Shown: positions 63,345-64,000 of the stretch, piece after piece
Numbering within the stretch: position 1 is the stretch's first letter
Layout of the letters: every line of letters begins with the position of its first letter
Assembly (NCBI RefSeq): GCF_000423545.1
Contig: NZ_AUIE01000001.1
Location: 186,001-250,000 of the forward strand
DNA: 64,000 nucleotides
Direction of reading: 5' to 3'
DNA from: Metapseudomonas resinovorans DSM 21078
GTDB taxonomy: Bacteria > Pseudomonadota > Gammaproteobacteria > Pseudomonadales > Pseudomonadaceae
The notes under the pieces: model-generated
What the model was told of the DNA's origin: nothing
The model's input: the letters and a program-made list of their open reading frames with translations, nothing else
Database searches by the model: none
Translations under genes and position numbers: made by a program

Positions 63345-64000
63345 ATGGTGAAACCGCTATTCGGATTTGCATTGGCTGGAATCGTCCTGCTTGGCAGTGG
63401 CTGTGCAAGCAACGTCACCCAGCCTGAGCAGTACTCGGGCTTCCTGGGGGATTACTCGCAGCTCGAGGAAGCGATGTCTGCCAGCGGCAAGCCGGTGCTG
63501 CGCTGGACGGCGCCGGATTTCGATCCGCAGCGCTATGGTTCGCTCCTGGTGGAGAAGCCGGTGTTCCATCCCGCCCAGGCACCCAGCGACAAGATGAGCC
63601 AGCAGACCCTGGACCAGATTGCCACCTACATGCGCCTCGCGCTGCAGCGCGAGCTGGTGGGCAAGTTGCGTCTGGTGGGGCAGCCCGAGGCGGACACCCT
63701 GGTGCTGCGCCCGGCCATCTCCGCGGTGGCGGTCTCGACCGAGCACCTGAAGGCCTACGAGGTCATCCCGATCGCCCTGCTGGCCGCTGCCGCGACCACG
63801 GCCGCGGGTACCCGTGACCAGGAAGTGACCCTCTATGCAGAGCTGGAGGCGGTGGACGCCGCCAGCGGCAAGCCCGTTGTCCGGATGGTGCGCAAGGGCC
63901 AGGGATTGAGCCTGGAGAACCGCAAGACGCCTCTGATACTGGACGACCTCAAGCCCGTGCTCGATGACTGGGCGCGAGACGCACGCCACTTCAGGCCCTG
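63345..64000 (+). CDS. DUF3313-type lipoprotein (cut by window end)
   Basis: At least 218 codons, open to the window edge. A lipobox LLGSGC gives lipid-modified Cys20 after the helix FGFALAGIVLLGSG; the mature protein begins CASNVTQPEQYSGFLGDY. Later features are RYGSLLVEKPVFHP, IPIALLAAAATTAAGTRDQE and the end LKPVLDDWARDARHF, which resemble the DUF3313 family of outer-membrane lipoproteins of unknown role. The direct repeats at 63218-63251 lie about 95 bases upstream and probably belong to its promoter. Confidence 0.8.
   Translation, partial: MVKPLFGFALAGIVLLGSGCASNVTQPEQYSGFLGDYSQLEEAMSASGKPVLRWTAPDFDPQRYGSLLVEKPVFHPAQAPSDKMSQQTLDQIATYMRLALQRELVGKLRLVGQPEADTLVLRPAISAVAVSTEHLKAYEVIPIALLAAAATTAAGTRDQEVTLYAELEAVDAASGKPVVRMVRKGQGLSLENRKTPLILDDLKPVLDDWARDARHFRP

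Overview
This is a GC-rich, densely packed chromosomal window from a Pseudomonas. The left part (hrpA, a DUF3087 gene, a HIT protein, a KAS III with an ECF sigma factor and zinc anti-sigma, then an OprP/OprO-type porin) follows an order I recall from P. aeruginosa, so a relative of the P. aeruginosa / P. resinovorans lineage is likely. Further support comes from the homogentisate genes with an IclR regulator, a nitrate reductase fused to a flavoprotein reductase, and REP sequences of Pseudomonas type. I see no rRNA, tRNA, CRISPR array, prophage or transposase gene.

Layout. 0-9.4 kb: core genes and porin. 9.5-16.1 kb: small enzymes and LysR regulators, an ECF42-type sigma module (YciI, sigma, SnoaL-like protein) with two matching candidate promoters, and two gene remnants. 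16.1-19.1 kb: an HPP-CBS membrane protein and two small secreted proteins. 19.1-22.6 kb: hmgA-fahA and the divergent regulator hmgR. 23.2-26.4 kb: a YpfJ-like metallopeptidase homologue that lacks its catalytic Glu, and a CBS-histidine kinase with a double-receiver protein. 26.5-32.9 kb: a seven-gene operon with overlapping or nearly touching ends (thermostable-hemolysin family protein, acyl-AMP ligase, heme-oxygenase-like oxidase, SDR, TPR protein, OmpR-type regulator, histidine kinase), preceded by a PmrA/QseB-like box. 32.9-36.1 kb: a diguanylate cyclase, a beta-CASP nuclease and an adenosine-specific kinase family protein. 36.2-38.1 kb: maiA-hpd, which complete tyrosine/homogentisate degradation and carry an operator like that of hmgA. 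38.5-51.6 kb: an LtaS-type phosphotransferase, an MFS exporter, and an array of regulator/enzyme pairs. 51.9-53.8 kb: a cold-shock protein, a methyltransferase and a cysteine hydrolase. 53.9-61.8 kb: assimilatory nitrate and nitrite reductases, transcribed divergently. 61.8 kb to the end: ChaC, a small hypothetical protein and the start of a lipoprotein gene cut by the window edge.

The most informative non-coding signals are these. (1) The nitrate region has two sigma-54 promoters facing away from each other, an NtrC-like site between them, and on each side a two-hairpin ANTAR (NasT) target whose second hairpin overlaps a terminator. (2) Paired TGTCGA-N17-CGAC promoters flank the ECF42 gene. 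(3) Two matching HmgR-type operators link the split homogentisate operons. (4) Three intergenic elements share related terminal inverted repeats, and two of them carry a REP pair. (5) A REP pair is inserted in frame inside hrpA. The seven-gene lipid-type operon is the best candidate for an undescribed system; its product is unknown to me.
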